A DNA stretch of 52,315 bases from an uncultured Fimbriimonadales bacterium (GCA_937992175.1 CALKLF010000007.1:1-52315); one strand, 5' to 3'; counted from the first letter of the stretch, positions 22,939 to 31,764 are shown. Notes: generated by a model from the letters alone, not told the origin. Translations and numbers: made by a program.

Positions 22939-25683
22939 TTGAATAAACACTTTATCTACCTGGGCATCGTGATTTTGCTTGCGGCGCTGGCGGGCTATCT
23001 GTTTGCGACTCAACCCGCGCGGCGCGGGCTGGATGTGCAGGGCGGGTTGCGCATGACCCTGCGCGCAGAAATCGAGAAACTCTCGCCCGAAGAACAGAAA
23101 ATCTGGACGCCTGAGCGCATGCGCCTCGTGATCGATATTCTCAATCGGCGCATCGACTCGCTCGGCGTGATTGAACCGACGATTTATCAAAAAGGCGATA
23201 CGGAGATTGTAATCGAGCTGCCCGGTTTCACTGACGAACAGGAGGCGCGCGACCTCTTGCAAACCACCGCGCGGCTGGAGTTCCGCTACCTCAAGGATGT
23301 ACGCACCGATAAGAACCCTGCGGGACGCTACGACATCGTATTGGAGAAAGAGGGCGACGATGAAGTGGTCAAGTTCCGCGACCTGCGCAGCCCCGAGAAC
23401 AAGGTCATCGAGCCGGGCACGCCCGAATATCAGAAGATTCTGGAATCCTCGCCGTTGATTGTGACGGGCGACGACCTGCAGCGAGCGGATGTGGTGAGCC
23501 AGTCGTTCTCGCCAGAGGTGCTGCTGATCTTCAACCGCGAAGGGCAGAATGAGTTCGCACGCGCCTCTTCGCTCTACCTCAAGGAGCATATCGCGATTAT
23601 CCTGGACAACAAAATCATCTCCGCGCCGGTGATACAGTCGGCGAACCTGCGCGAGCCGGTGATTCAGGGCAACTTCACGCTGAAGGAAGCCGCACGGCTA
23701 CGCGACCTGCTGAACGCCGGCGCGCTGCCTGTGAGCCTCTCGCTGGAGAGCATCAACCGCGTGGAGGCGATTCTGGGCGCGCAGGCGTGGGATCGCATCA
23801 TTCAGGCGGGCGCGATTGGATTCGTGGCAATCGCCGTGTTCATGGTTCTCTACTACCTGCTGCCGGGCATCATCTCCGTGATTGCACTCGCGCTCTATGT
23901 GCTGTTCGCGCTGGCGATTTTCCGAGCCGCAGGCGTCACTTTCTCACTGCCCGCAATCGCCGGCGTCATCCTCTCGATTGGCATGGCGATTGACGCGAAC
24001 ATCCTGATTTTCGAACGCCTCAAAGAGGAGCTGCGGCTGGGCAAGACGCTGCTGGCAGGGCTGGACGCCGCCTTCAAACGCGCCTTCCCCGCGATTTTCG
24101 ACTCGAACCTCAGTACGATTATCATCTGTCTGATTCTCTATTACTTCGGCACAGGTCCCGTGCAGGGCTTCGCTACGACGCTGGGCATCGGCGTGGTAAT
24201 CAGCTTCTTCACGGCGATTTTCTGCACGCGCACTTTCCTGTACACGCTGGTGGGGCTAGGCGTGCATCCGAGCGAGAAACTGTTCGGCTTGCGCCGCCAG
24301 ATTGGGCAGGAGGTGGGCGAGCAACTTGGCGCGGCGAAAGACCGTTTCGACTTCGTGAACAAGCGCGGGCTGTACTACGCAATCAGTGGCGCAGCGATTG
24401 CGATTGGCCTAGTGTTCTGGCTGGGTCTGGGCGGCTTGAAGCCGGGCATCGATTTTGAGGGCGGCAGCGAGCTGGTGCTGCAAAAGCGCGTGGCGATCGC
24501 CGCGACGCCCCCTGCGCCCAAAACCGCCGAGCAGCCCGCGAGTCCGCAGGGCAATCAACAGAACCAGCCTGCAGGCGAACAGTCTAATCAGCCGACCACT
24601 GGGCAAACGCCGCCTGAAGGTCAGGAACAACAGCCCAATGAGCCTGCGGCGGGGCAAACGCAGCCACAAAACCAGAACCAGCCGGCAGGTAAGCCGTCTC
24701 AGCAACCTGCCCAGGCGCAACAGCCTGCCGCGCCCGTCATTCCTGTCTCCGAGCTGCCCCCAATTGAAGCGAACCTCGCGCAGGTGTTGAACCTGCTGCG
24801 TCAGGCGGGCTTTGCGAAGGTGGGCGCGCTCTTTGCGGAGGGCAACCGCCAGTTGATTGTGCATGTCGCGGACGCCGACGCCGACAGTCAGCAGAAAATC
24901 GTCGACGCGCTCAAGCCGCTGGGCGACCTGCAAGTGGTGAGCTTCGCCAGCGTCAGCCCGCGCGTGCGCGCCGAGACCGTGCAACGCGCCGTTACTGCCG
25001 TCATCGTCGCGCTGGTCGCGATCCTGCTCTACATCGCGCTGCGCTTTTCCATCGAGGGCGGCTGGAGCGGCTTCAAGTTCGGGATTGCGGCGACAATTGC
25101 GCTCGCGCACGATGTGCTGGTGATGGTCGGCGGCGCGGCGGTGCTTGGCTACTTCCTCGGCTGGGAAATTAACGCGCTCTTTATCACCGCGCTGCTCACC
25201 CTGGTCGGCTTCTCGATCAACGACACGATTGTCGTGTACGACCGCGTGCGCGAGAACCTGCACCACCGCGCGCGGGGCGAAACCTTCGCGACCATCGTAA
25301 ACCGTAGTCTGAACCAGACGCTTGCCCGCTCCATCAATACCAGCCTGACGCTGTTGATTGTGCTGGTCGTGCTGGTTGTCTGGGGTGCAGTGACGCAGGA
25401 TCTGCGATTCTTCTATGTGGCGATGCTCATCGGCATCGTAGCAGGAACCTACTCGTCGATTTTCATCGCCAGCCAGATTATGGTGAGCTGGCAGGATGCG
25501 CGTGAGAAGTTGCACCAGCGTCAGGAGGCGGCGGCGAAAGCGACAGCGACTCCTGCCTCGAGACCGGCGCAGTCCACAGGCGATGCAACGCCTGCAGGGA
25601 GCGCGACGACCGCGTCCAGCGGCGAGGGCGCGCGGAAGAAACACCATGCCCCGCATACGGGTAAGCGCAAGCGACGCTACTGA
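22939..25683 (+). CDS. secDF: Protein translocase SecDF, single polypeptide
   Basis: A 914-residue RND-type motor that uses the proton gradient to pull exported proteins through SecYEG. The SecD half (1-460) starts with one helix, the D1 motif RGLDVQGGLRMTL, a large periplasmic domain and helices with AGVILSIGMAIDANILIFER. The SecF half begins at about 480 with GLKPGIDFEGGSELVLQ and ends with LVGFSINDTIVVYDRVREN. Odd: about 85 residues (roughly 520-605) between the SecF D1 motif and the rest of its periplasmic domain are almost only Gln/Pro/Asn/Ala/Glu, a long flexible linker. The C-terminal tail is basic and Thr/Ala-rich. TTG start with AGGAGG upstream. Stop overlaps the MFS start (TGATG). 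Confidence 0.96.
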   Translation: MNKHFIYLGIVILLAALAGYLFATQPARRGLDVQGGLRMTLRAEIEKLSPEEQKIWTPERMRLVIDILNRRIDSLGVIEPTIYQKGDTEIVIELPGFTDEQEARDLLQTTARLEFRYLKDVRTDKNPAGRYDIVLEKEGDDEVVKFRDLRSPENKVIEPGTPEYQKILESSPLIVTGDDLQRADVVSQSFSPEVLLIFNREGQNEFARASSLYLKEHIAIILDNKIISAPVIQSANLREPVIQGNFTLKEAARLRDLLNAGALPVSLSLESINRVEAILGAQAWDRIIQAGAIGFVAIAVFMVLYYLLPGIISVIALALYVLFALAIFRAAGVTFSLPAIAGVILSIGMAIDANILIFERLKEELRLGKTLLAGLDAAFKRAFPAIFDSNLSTIIICLILYYFGTGPVQGFATTLGIGVVISFFTAIFCTRTFLYTLVGLGVHPSEKLFGLRRQIGQEVGEQLGAAKDRFDFVNKRGLYYAISGAAIAIGLVFWLGLGGLKPGIDFEGGSELVLQKRVAIAATPPAPKTAEQPASPQGNQQNQPAGEQSNQPTTGQTPPEGQEQQPNEPAAGQTQPQNQNQPAGKPSQQPAQAQQPAAPVIPVSELPPIEANLAQVLNLLRQAGFAKVGALFAEGNRQLIVHVADADADSQQKIVDALKPLGDLQVVSFASVSPRVRAETVQRAVTAVIVALVAILLYIALRFSIEGGWSGFKFGIAATIALAHDVLVMVGGAAVLGYFLGWEINALFITALLTLVGFSINDTIVVYDRVRENLHHRARGETFATIVNRSLNQTLARSINTSLTLLIVLVVLVVWGAVTQDLRFFYVAMLIGIVAGTYSSIFIASQIMVSWQDAREKLHQRQEAAAKATATPASRPAQSTGDATPAGSATTASSGEGARKKHHAPHTGKRKRRY

Positions 25684-26882
25684 TGAACACGCGCCGTATC
25701 ACGCCCGAATCCGACGAGGCGAGCAAACGCCGCGCGTTGCTGGCGGTGTTCCTCACGATTTTTGTGAGCCTCGTTGGATTCGGGATCGTGATCCCGCTGT
25801 TGCCGTTTTACGCCAAGAAGTTTCAGGCGAGCGAGTTGCAGATTGGCTCGCTGTTCGCCTCGTTCTCAGCGGCGCAGCTGCTCGCCGCGCCGATCCTGGG
25901 CGACTGGTCGGATCGATTCGGGCGTCGCCCCGTGCTGATTTTGAGCCTGCTGGGTTCCGCTGCGAGTTTTGTGATGCTCGCGCTTGCGCCGAATCTGCTC
26001 TGGCTGTTCCTCTCGCGCATTTTGGACGGCTTCACGGGGGGCAACATCACCACCGCGCGCGCCTACATCGCCGACATCAGCCCCCCTGAGAAGCGGGCGA
26101 AAAACTTCGGGCTGATTGGCGCGGCGTTCGGACTGGGGTTTATTTTGGGACCTGCGTTGGGCGGCGGTTTGGCGCACTTCGGGCTGGCGGCTCCTGCGTG
26201 GGCGGCGGCGGGGATTTCGCTGCTCGCGGCGGGCTATGCGTTTTTCGCCCTGCCTGAGACTGCGCACCTGACGCCTGCCAAACGCCCCTCGCCCTGGCGC
26301 GAGATGCCCAGCACACTCACACGCAGTACTGCCGCCCGACTGCTATGGGTGAACTTCATTCTGTGGGTGGGCTTCTCCATCTACCAGACCACCTTTCCGC
26401 TGTTTGCCGCGATGCGCTTCGGGCTAGGACCTAAAGAGATTGGCTATGTGCTAGCAGTAGTCGGCATCGTAGGAGCAGTTTCTCAGGCGGCGTTGGTAGG
26501 GCGCGTGGTGCACGCGCTGGGCGAGAAATCGACGCTGCTGCTGGGCATGTTGTTGAACATCGTCGGGCTGACGGGCGCGGCGTTCACGCACTCGCTGGGG
26601 GCGTTCTACCTGTTGGTGGGCGTGGCGACCGTGGGCGGCTCCATCGGGCTGCCAAGCCTCACGAGCCTCATCAGTCAGTCTGCTGCTGACTCTGAACAAG
26701 GGCGTGTGCAGGGCGTAGCAGGTTCGCTGGAGAGCCTCGCCCGAATTGTTGCGCCTATCTGGGGCAACGGCGCACTCAAACACAGCGACGCGCTGCCCTA
26801 CGCCTCGGCGGCGGGGCTGATAGTGGTCGCGGGGCTGCTTGCGGTGGGGTTGAAATCCGCAAAATCGGTTCGTGAGGGATAG
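25683..26882 (+). CDS. MFS transporter, drug-exporter type
   Basis: A 399-residue protein with 12 predicted hydrophobic segments. Motif A of the major facilitator family is intact between helices 2 and 3 (GDWSDRFGRRPVL), and the helix 5 region contains GAAFGLGFILGPALGGGL, as in TetA/multidrug proton antiporters. The substrate cannot be told. The ATG overlaps the secDF stop codon (TGATG), so translation is coupled, although no functional link with SecDF is known. It ends 5 nt before the convergent methyltransferase gene, with no terminator between them. Confidence 0.92.
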   Translation: MNTRRITPESDEASKRRALLAVFLTIFVSLVGFGIVIPLLPFYAKKFQASELQIGSLFASFSAAQLLAAPILGDWSDRFGRRPVLILSLLGSAASFVMLALAPNLLWLFLSRILDGFTGGNITTARAYIADISPPEKRAKNFGLIGAAFGLGFILGPALGGGLAHFGLAAPAWAAAGISLLAAGYAFFALPETAHLTPAKRPSPWREMPSTLTRSTAARLLWVNFILWVGFSIYQTTFPLFAAMRFGLGPKEIGYVLAVVGIVGAVSQAALVGRVVHALGEKSTLLLGMLLNIVGLTGAAFTHSLGAFYLLVGVATVGGSIGLPSLTSLISQSAADSEQGRVQGVAGSLESLARIVAPIWGNGALKHSDALPYASAAGLIVVAGLLAVGLKSAKSVREG

Positions 26883-26887
26883 CCTTC

Positions 26888-27940
26888 CTAATCCTTCCAC
26901 GCCCGCACCATAATAAACTCTCGTATCTCAGGACGCTTCCGCGCCTTGACTTCCGCTTGACGCGCCAGAATCAACTCCTCTCGGGGCAGGGGCGGAGGCT
27001 GGTGCGGCGACGCGCCCGTTGTAATCGCGCGGCTCATGGCATACACGCGCTCACACAGGGGATAATAGGGCAGCTGCTCAATTCGTGCGAAACCGACCTC
27101 CCGTAGCAGGCGCGTGAGCGCACGGTAGGTGAACACCACCAGATGACGCGGAATGTCCAGTCCAACCCAGTTCTCGCGGTAATGGGTATGCCCCTGAGCA
27201 TCTAAATTCGGCGTCTCAATCCACAACCAACCGTGAGGCTTGAGCAGCCGATAACACGCCCAGAGCGTCTCCCGAGGATGATGCACATGCTCGATCACAT
27301 GGTTCATCGTGATTCCATCGAACGCCTCGCGCTCCTGCTCCAGCACTTCCAGCCCGCCTGCTTGGACGGTCATTCCGCGTGCGCGTGCGGTCTCGACCGC
27401 TTTGGGGTCTGGCTCCACACCGATTGCCTTCCAGCCTGCGCGTGTGGCGAACGCCAAGAAATCGCCGTTGCCGCACCCGACATCGAGCAGGCTACCTTTT
27501 GGCTTTTTGGGCAAGTGGCGCCCCCCTGCGTCTAGCAGGGCGCGATAGTCGGGCATGAGCATCGCGGTCAGTATGCCCAGTGCGCAGGTGGGACGCTCGC
27601 GCATGCCGAACCGAAAGTTCCGATAGCCATTGCCCAGCACGCGCCGTAGCTTGCCCGCCCAACTCAGCTGCTGATAGGCAGGCGGTGGCGTGTGGGCGTG
27701 CGTGTAGTATTCCTCGTAGAGCCTGCCGACAGATTCTTTCGTTGGACGCGGATTGAAATAGCCCGAGCCGCACACGCCACAACGGTAAAAAGTCCACTCA
27801 CCGCCAGTCCCTGCGTAGACTTTATCGCGCAACCCCCGATACAGAACCGCTTGCTCCTGTTGGGAGCCACACACAGGACAGGCGCTCAGATGTTCTAAGT
27901 CCCAATCGATACTTTGCGCAGGATGGATTTGCCCACTCAT
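26888..27940 (-). CDS. Class I SAM methyltransferase with N-terminal Zn-ribbon-like segment
   Basis: A 350-residue protein. The N-terminus has two CxxC pairs (CPVCGS near 20 and CGVCGSGYFNPRP near 50), a pattern common in methyltransferases of cell-surface polysaccharide clusters. The Rossmann core follows with motif I LLDVGCGNGDFLAFA, the acidic loop GVEPDPKAVE, and the YNHVIEH-type segment ITMNHVIEHVHHPRETL. The start at 27940 was chosen over an ORF extending to 28198 because the upstream part overlaps the divergent gene. Also, TAATAT lies 8 nt before it and the protein then begins just ahead of the metal-binding segment. Possible targets are sugars or small metabolites. Confidence 0.88.
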   Translation of the reverse strand: MSGQIHPAQSIDWDLEHLSACPVCGSQQEQAVLYRGLRDKVYAGTGGEWTFYRCGVCGSGYFNPRPTKESVGRLYEEYYTHAHTPPPAYQQLSWAGKLRRVLGNGYRNFRFGMRERPTCALGILTAMLMPDYRALLDAGGRHLPKKPKGSLLDVGCGNGDFLAFATRAGWKAIGVEPDPKAVETARARGMTVQAGGLEVLEQEREAFDGITMNHVIEHVHHPRETLWACYRLLKPHGWLWIETPNLDAQGHTHYRENWVGLDIPRHLVVFTYRALTRLLREVGFARIEQLPYYPLCERVYAMSRAITTGASPHQPPPLPREELILARQAEVKARKRPEIREFIMVRAWKD

Positions 27941-27948
27941 GCGCTCCG

Positions 27949-27957
27949 ATATTACCC
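27949..27957 (-). promoter_or_regulatory. Leaderless-type promoter of the methyltransferase gene
   Basis: GGGTAATAT on the minus strand, ending 8 nt before ATG 27940. CGGAG in the gap could also serve as a weak ribosome site. Confidence 0.45.
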
Positions 27958-27997
27958 TAAAAGGACAGGCTCGCGGGAGTTGATTTGGACGGCATGG

Positions 27998-28005
27998 GGT
28001 ATACT
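27998..28005 (+). promoter_or_regulatory. Promoter of the coiled-coil membrane protein gene
   Basis: GGTATACT, 22 nt before ATG 28028, with the G-rich TTGGGGGT between them. It is 40 nt from the divergent methyltransferase promoter. Confidence 0.5.
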
Positions 28006-28027
28006 GTGCTTCGTTGGGGGTATAGCG

Positions 28028-29860
28028 ATGGCGTTGAACGCATTGAACTGGGTGGATCGCCTGCGCCCGTACCGACGGCGTGTGAGGCTCTTGCTGGCGT
28101 GGCGCTACGGCGCGATGGCAGGAATCGCAGGCGCACTGGTCGCGACGATTCTCAGCCTGCTTGACTGGCGCGGCTTGATTGTTATCTATCCATGGCAACT
28201 TGGGGCATGCGTGTTGCTAGGCGTCGTGATGGGCGCATTGTACGGATTGCTGATCCGGGTCTCGGACGCCGCCGTCGCGCAGCTGATCGACCGACGCGCG
28301 GGTCTCAAAGACCGCCTGCAGACCGCGATGGAGCATACCGACGGCACGCACCTGTTCGATCTCCCTTTGATTGAAGATGCCCAGAACGCGCTGCAGGGGG
28401 CGAACCCAAAGCAAATCCTGCGCCCGCAGTTTGGTAAGTGGCAGAAACTGTTCCTGGGCGCGGTCGTGTTGCTGCTGTTTATGCACTTCCTGCCCCAGAT
28501 ACTGGCAATCGTGGTTCCCGAACGGCGCGAGGAGCAGAAGGAGATTAAACAGGCGGCGGAGGAGATTCAGGAAGTCGCCAAGCCGATTCTGGAAGAGGCG
28601 AAGAAACCCGACGCCGACGAACTGACTAAACGCATCGCGCAGAATGTGGAGCTGTATAACAAGCGCGCCCGCGAAGCGAAGATGGACAAGCAGGAAGCCC
28701 TGCTGCGATACAACGAACTGATGGAGCAAGCCCGCCAGCTGGAACAGCAGACCCAGAAAAGGATGGAGCAGCTCCACCAGCAGGCGCAGAATGCTGGCGA
28801 CCAACTCGAAAAACTCGCCCAGAAGCAGAACCCCGCTGACCTGAACCCCGAACTGAAGCAGATGATGCAACAGCTGCAGAGCGAAGCGCAGTCGCTGCAG
28901 CAGCAACTCCAGTCAGGCAAGGACATGCAGGGTAGACCGCTCAACGCGCAGCAACGCGCTGACCTCCAGCAGCAACTCCAGCGACTGCAAGCGTCCCTGC
29001 AGGCGATGCAGAACCCCAACATGGCGAACCTGCAGAACCAGATGAGCGACCTGCAGCGCAAAATCGACGAACTCCAGCGCCAGCTGCAGTCGGGCAAAGA
29101 CGCGAAAGGCAACCCGCTCAGCAAAGAGCAGATGGAGCAGCTCCAGAAACAGCTCGAATCGCTCCAGCAGCAGATGCGCGCGCTGCAGCTCTCCCAAGAG
29201 GCGCAGGAGTTTTTGCGCAAGTTTCAGGAAGCCCTGCGCAACGACCCCCAGTTCAAAGAGGCGATGGAACATCTGCGCAAGCTCGCGGAGCAGATGCAAC
29301 AGATTCAGCGCGAGACCGACCCACAGCGCCGCCAGTTGACGCAGGAGGAGATGGAGCAACGCCTGAAACAACTGGAGAAGATGCTCGAAGAGTTGGCGAA
29401 GAAATACAACTCTGACGAGAAAATCCGCGAGCTGGTCAGGCAGATGCTGGAGCAAATCAAGCAGATGAAGAAGCTGGGGCAGTGTCAGGGCGCGTGTATG
29501 GGACTCGGCATGGGCAACTGCTTCGGGCTGGGCGCGTTCGGCACGAAGCAGAAGCAAGCCTGGGACAAAGGTGACTACTTCGGTCAGCCTGAGATGTTCA
29601 ATCAGGGCGACAAGCAACCCGAGCTGAAAATCCCGATGAAAGACAGGGCGGTCAGCGGGCAACCGCCGCTGATGCCTGGCGCGGGCGACTATATGGACTA
29701 CGAAGCGCCTCCGACGCCTGGCGGCAGCTCCGTGCCCCTGACTCAGGCGTTGCCGACCTATCAGAAGAAGGCAGAGCAGGCGCTGAGCCAGCAGAATATC
29801 CCGCCCGCCGAGCGCAAGCGCGTGAAACGCTACTACGAATCGCTACAGAGCAATAAATAA
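28028..29860 (+). CDS. Membrane protein with long Gln-rich coiled coil
   Basis: A 610-residue protein, function not recognised. The N-terminal part has three hydrophobic helices (about 28-48, 55-77 and 138-160). Residues 170-480 form one long coiled coil, extremely rich in Gln, Leu, Glu and Lys, with an internal duplication: QLQSGKD followed by a G-x-PL segment and another QLQ helix occurs at about 295-330 and 355-390. The C-terminal domain contains a Cys/Gly patch (CQGACMGLGMGNCFGLG, about 486) and a Pro-rich tail. The start at 28028 is preferred to 27914 because the promoter lies between them. The stop codon lies in the end of a family A palindrome. Similar architectures occur in DUF4175-like proteins, but this link is tentative. 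Confidence 0.8.
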   Translation: MALNALNWVDRLRPYRRRVRLLLAWRYGAMAGIAGALVATILSLLDWRGLIVIYPWQLGACVLLGVVMGALYGLLIRVSDAAVAQLIDRRAGLKDRLQTAMEHTDGTHLFDLPLIEDAQNALQGANPKQILRPQFGKWQKLFLGAVVLLLFMHFLPQILAIVVPERREEQKEIKQAAEEIQEVAKPILEEAKKPDADELTKRIAQNVELYNKRAREAKMDKQEALLRYNELMEQARQLEQQTQKRMEQLHQQAQNAGDQLEKLAQKQNPADLNPELKQMMQQLQSEAQSLQQQLQSGKDMQGRPLNAQQRADLQQQLQRLQASLQAMQNPNMANLQNQMSDLQRKIDELQRQLQSGKDAKGNPLSKEQMEQLQKQLESLQQQMRALQLSQEAQEFLRKFQEALRNDPQFKEAMEHLRKLAEQMQQIQRETDPQRRQLTQEEMEQRLKQLEKMLEELAKKYNSDEKIRELVRQMLEQIKQMKKLGQCQGACMGLGMGNCFGLGAFGTKQKQAWDKGDYFGQPEMFNQGDKQPELKIPMKDRAVSGQPPLMPGAGDYMDYEAPPTPGGSSVPLTQALPTYQKKAEQALSQQNIPPAERKRVKRYYESLQSNK

Positions 29861-29996
29861 CCCGGGTTACTCCCTGCGCCGAGATTCCTCGCCTTTGGCT
29901 CGGAATGACAAGTTCATTTCGCAAAAACCCTCTGTCATTCCGAGCGGAGCGAGGAACCTCGCCCGCTCAAAACCAGTAGGTGGCAACTGGGTTATT
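29857..29996. repeat. MITE-like palindrome, family A copy 4
   Basis: Imperfect inverted repeat with arms 29881-29910 and 29933-29960, sharing the CGGAATGACA core. The outer ends (AATAACCCGGGTTAC at 29857 and its counterpart at 29977-29996) match the terminal repeats of copy 2. The left end overlaps the stop codon of the coiled-coil gene. Confidence 0.8.
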
Positions 29997-30034
29997 GTAC
30001 TCTCGCACAGCCGATCTCGATTGATTGGAGGATG

Positions 30035-30042
30035 GGTATCAT
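30035..30042 (+). promoter_or_regulatory. Leaderless-type promoter of the DNA methyltransferase gene
   Basis: GGTATCAT, ending 6 nt before ATG 30049. Confidence 0.5.
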
Positions 30043-30048
30043 AAAGGT

Positions 30049-30918
30049 ATGCAGTTGCGCACTAACCTCATCCTGTACGGCGATAATCTGCAGTGGCTGC
30101 CCAGACTGCCCCGCGGCGCGTTCCGCCTCATTTACATCGATCCGCCTTTCAACACTGGCAGAACCCAACAGCGCACCCGCATGCAGGCAACTGCCAGCGA
30201 GAACGGAACCCGAATCGGCTTCGGCGACCGCAGGTACGCCGTGCAAACCTACGACTCGCCCGCCTACGCCGACGACTTTGACGATTACCTCAGCTTTCTG
30301 CGTCCGCGCCTTGAGGAAGCCCATCGCCTGCTTACGCCCGACGGCTCGCTGTTCGTGCATCTGGACTATCGCGAAGTACATTATGTGAAAGTGTTGCTGG
30401 ACGAAATCTTCGGGCGCGACTGCTTTATGAACGAAATTATCTGGGCATATGACTACGGCGGGCGGAGCAAGCAACGCTGGTCTGCAAAACACGATAACAT
30501 CCTCTGGTATGTCAAGAACCCTGACGAGTATGTGTTCAACTATGCTGAGATAGATCGTATTCCGTATATGGCGCCGTCGCTGGTGGGGGCGGAGAAGGCA
30601 GCGCGGGGCAAAACGCCGACCGATGTGTGGTGGCTGACGATTGTGCCCACCAACAGCAAGGAGAAGACAGGCTACCCGACGCAGAAGCCGCTGAAGTTGC
30701 TGGAGCGGATTATTCGGGTTCACAGCGAGGCTGGCGACTGGGTACTGGATTTTTTTGCGGGCAGCGGCACAACGGCCGAGGCAGCAGCGCGTCTGGGCAG
30801 GCGGTTCGTGCTAATCGATAATAATCCTGAGGCCATCGAGGTGATGGCGCGGCGGTTGGAAGGGTTGGAAATACAGATTGTGAAGACTAGCGCGCATTGT
30901 GGCTCCACACGCCCGTAG
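30049..30918 (+). CDS. DNA methyltransferase, beta class (adenine-N6 or cytosine-N4)
   Basis: A 289-residue protein. The catalytic motif IV YIDPPFNTG (about residue 26) comes before the SAM-binding motif I DFFAGSGTTAEAA (about 235), which is the beta-class order. LFVHLDYREVHYVKVLLDEIFG and EKTGYPTQKPLKLLERII are also typical. It modifies double-stranded DNA at a specific short site, not predictable here. No restriction endonuclease or specificity gene is adjacent, so it looks like an orphan methylase. The start at 30049 (MQLRTNLILYGDN) fits the family, and its TATCAT promoter leaves only 6 nt before the ATG. It is followed by repeat-rich non-coding DNA. Confidence 0.93.
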   Translation: MQLRTNLILYGDNLQWLPRLPRGAFRLIYIDPPFNTGRTQQRTRMQATASENGTRIGFGDRRYAVQTYDSPAYADDFDDYLSFLRPRLEEAHRLLTPDGSLFVHLDYREVHYVKVLLDEIFGRDCFMNEIIWAYDYGGRSKQRWSAKHDNILWYVKNPDEYVFNYAEIDRIPYMAPSLVGAEKAARGKTPTDVWWLTIVPTNSKEKTGYPTQKPLKLLERIIRVHSEAGDWVLDFFAGSGTTAEAAARLGRRFVLIDNNPEAIEVMARRLEGLEIQIVKTSAHCGSTRP

Positions 30919-30968
30919 AGACGACGGAGAATGCTAATCGCCGTTAGATGAAACACTTTCTGTGTAGA

Positions 30969-31128
30969 CAAAGCCCACCTGTGCAGGCTAAAACCCCGCG
31001 CAGGCAGGCTTTGTTTGCGCAGGAACGGCTTCGATGGGGGTTATGATGGTCAGTTTTATTCAAACCCCGTAAGTCGCGCCACATAAGCGAACCCCTGCCT
31101 CCGTGGGCTTCGTTTGTGTGGGCGCGAC
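30969..31128. repeat. Composite palindromic repeat, family C
   Basis: Two inverted repeats lie side by side. CAAAGCC...CTG (30969-30981) pairs with 31001-31013, and a GTCGCGCC-type arm (31073-31091) pairs with 31109-31128 ending in GGCGCGAC. They occupy the non-coding region after the DNA methyltransferase gene and run up to the decayed DUF4328 frame. Confidence 0.65.
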
Positions 31129-31180
31129 CTCATTCACAGAGTATCGCGCTAATCGCCCACCTCGTTCGCCAATAGCAAAT

Positions 31181-31690
31181 TTGAATACGCCCCGACTCTG
31201 GATAAATGGGCTGATAGTAACGCAAATATTTCTGATTGTGGTGGACATCTTGCTTATGCTTCCACTTTACCATGCCGCTCCTGATCCAGAATCGCTGTCG
31301 GAATACTCAGAAACTGCTTACCAATCATTTGCAAGTCTCAACGCAGCAATCGAGGTCATTCTCGCTTTGAGTCTGCTGGTGCTTATCGTGTGCGCGATTA
31401 TATTTTTTGTATGGAGTGCGAAAGCCCATGCGAATCTGCCCCATCTGGGCGTTGGCAAGCTTACTTTCTCGCCTACATGGGCAGTTATAGGCTGGATTAT
31501 TCCTGTGGCGTTTTTGTTTGTACCTTTTATGGTTATCCAGGAAATCTGGAAAGCCAGCGACCCTCGCTACTCTGGCGAGGATTGGCGCAAAGCCCCCAGT
31601 TCGTTATTGGTGCGCCTACCGTGCCCACGCTCATTCAAGCACTGGGCGATAGCGAATACTGGGTGCGCGAGGCAGCCTAAGCAGCTCTGA
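31181..31690 (+). pseudogene. DUF4328-like membrane protein, truncated and probably non-functional
   Basis: The frame encodes the DUF4328 hallmark: hydrophobic helices (about 31200-31265, 31330-31400), WSAKAHANLPHLGVGKLTFSPTWAVIGWIIPV and the family motif EIWKASDP. The usual last helices after EIWxASDP are missing: the frame continues only as a short unrelated tail ending at 31690. No convincing start codon or ribosome site exists; the frame is open back to 31103 but that part is repeat DNA. TTG 31181 is given only as a possible start. Immediately after the break, another frame carries a HEAT-repeat remnant. The most likely reading is a decayed gene. Confidence 0.6.
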
Positions 31691-31719
31691 ACCAAATCCG
31701 CGCCCGACAGCAGGCGTAG
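31609..31719 (+). pseudogene. HEAT-repeat (PBS lyase-type) gene remnant with an internal stop
   Basis: In a frame different from the DUF4328 piece, the sequence reads TVPTLIQALGDSEYWVREAA, a TAA stop (31678-31680), then AALNQIRARQQA and TAG (31717). Together this is one HEAT repeat with a single nonsense codon in its second helix. It is too short to be a gene and looks like the 3' end of a lost HEAT-repeat protein. Confidence 0.6.
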
Positions 31720-31764
31720 ACAGGAGGTGGGACGCCGTGAGCCGCCCTGTCCGTGCCAAGGGGG

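Noticed and set aside
24409-25656. A 415-codon minus-strand open frame opposite secDF
   Set aside because: It mirrors the SecF half, is extremely rich in Arg and His, and has no start signals.
31103-31180. N-terminal extension of the DUF4328 frame
   Set aside because: It is translated from a palindromic repeat and has no start signals.
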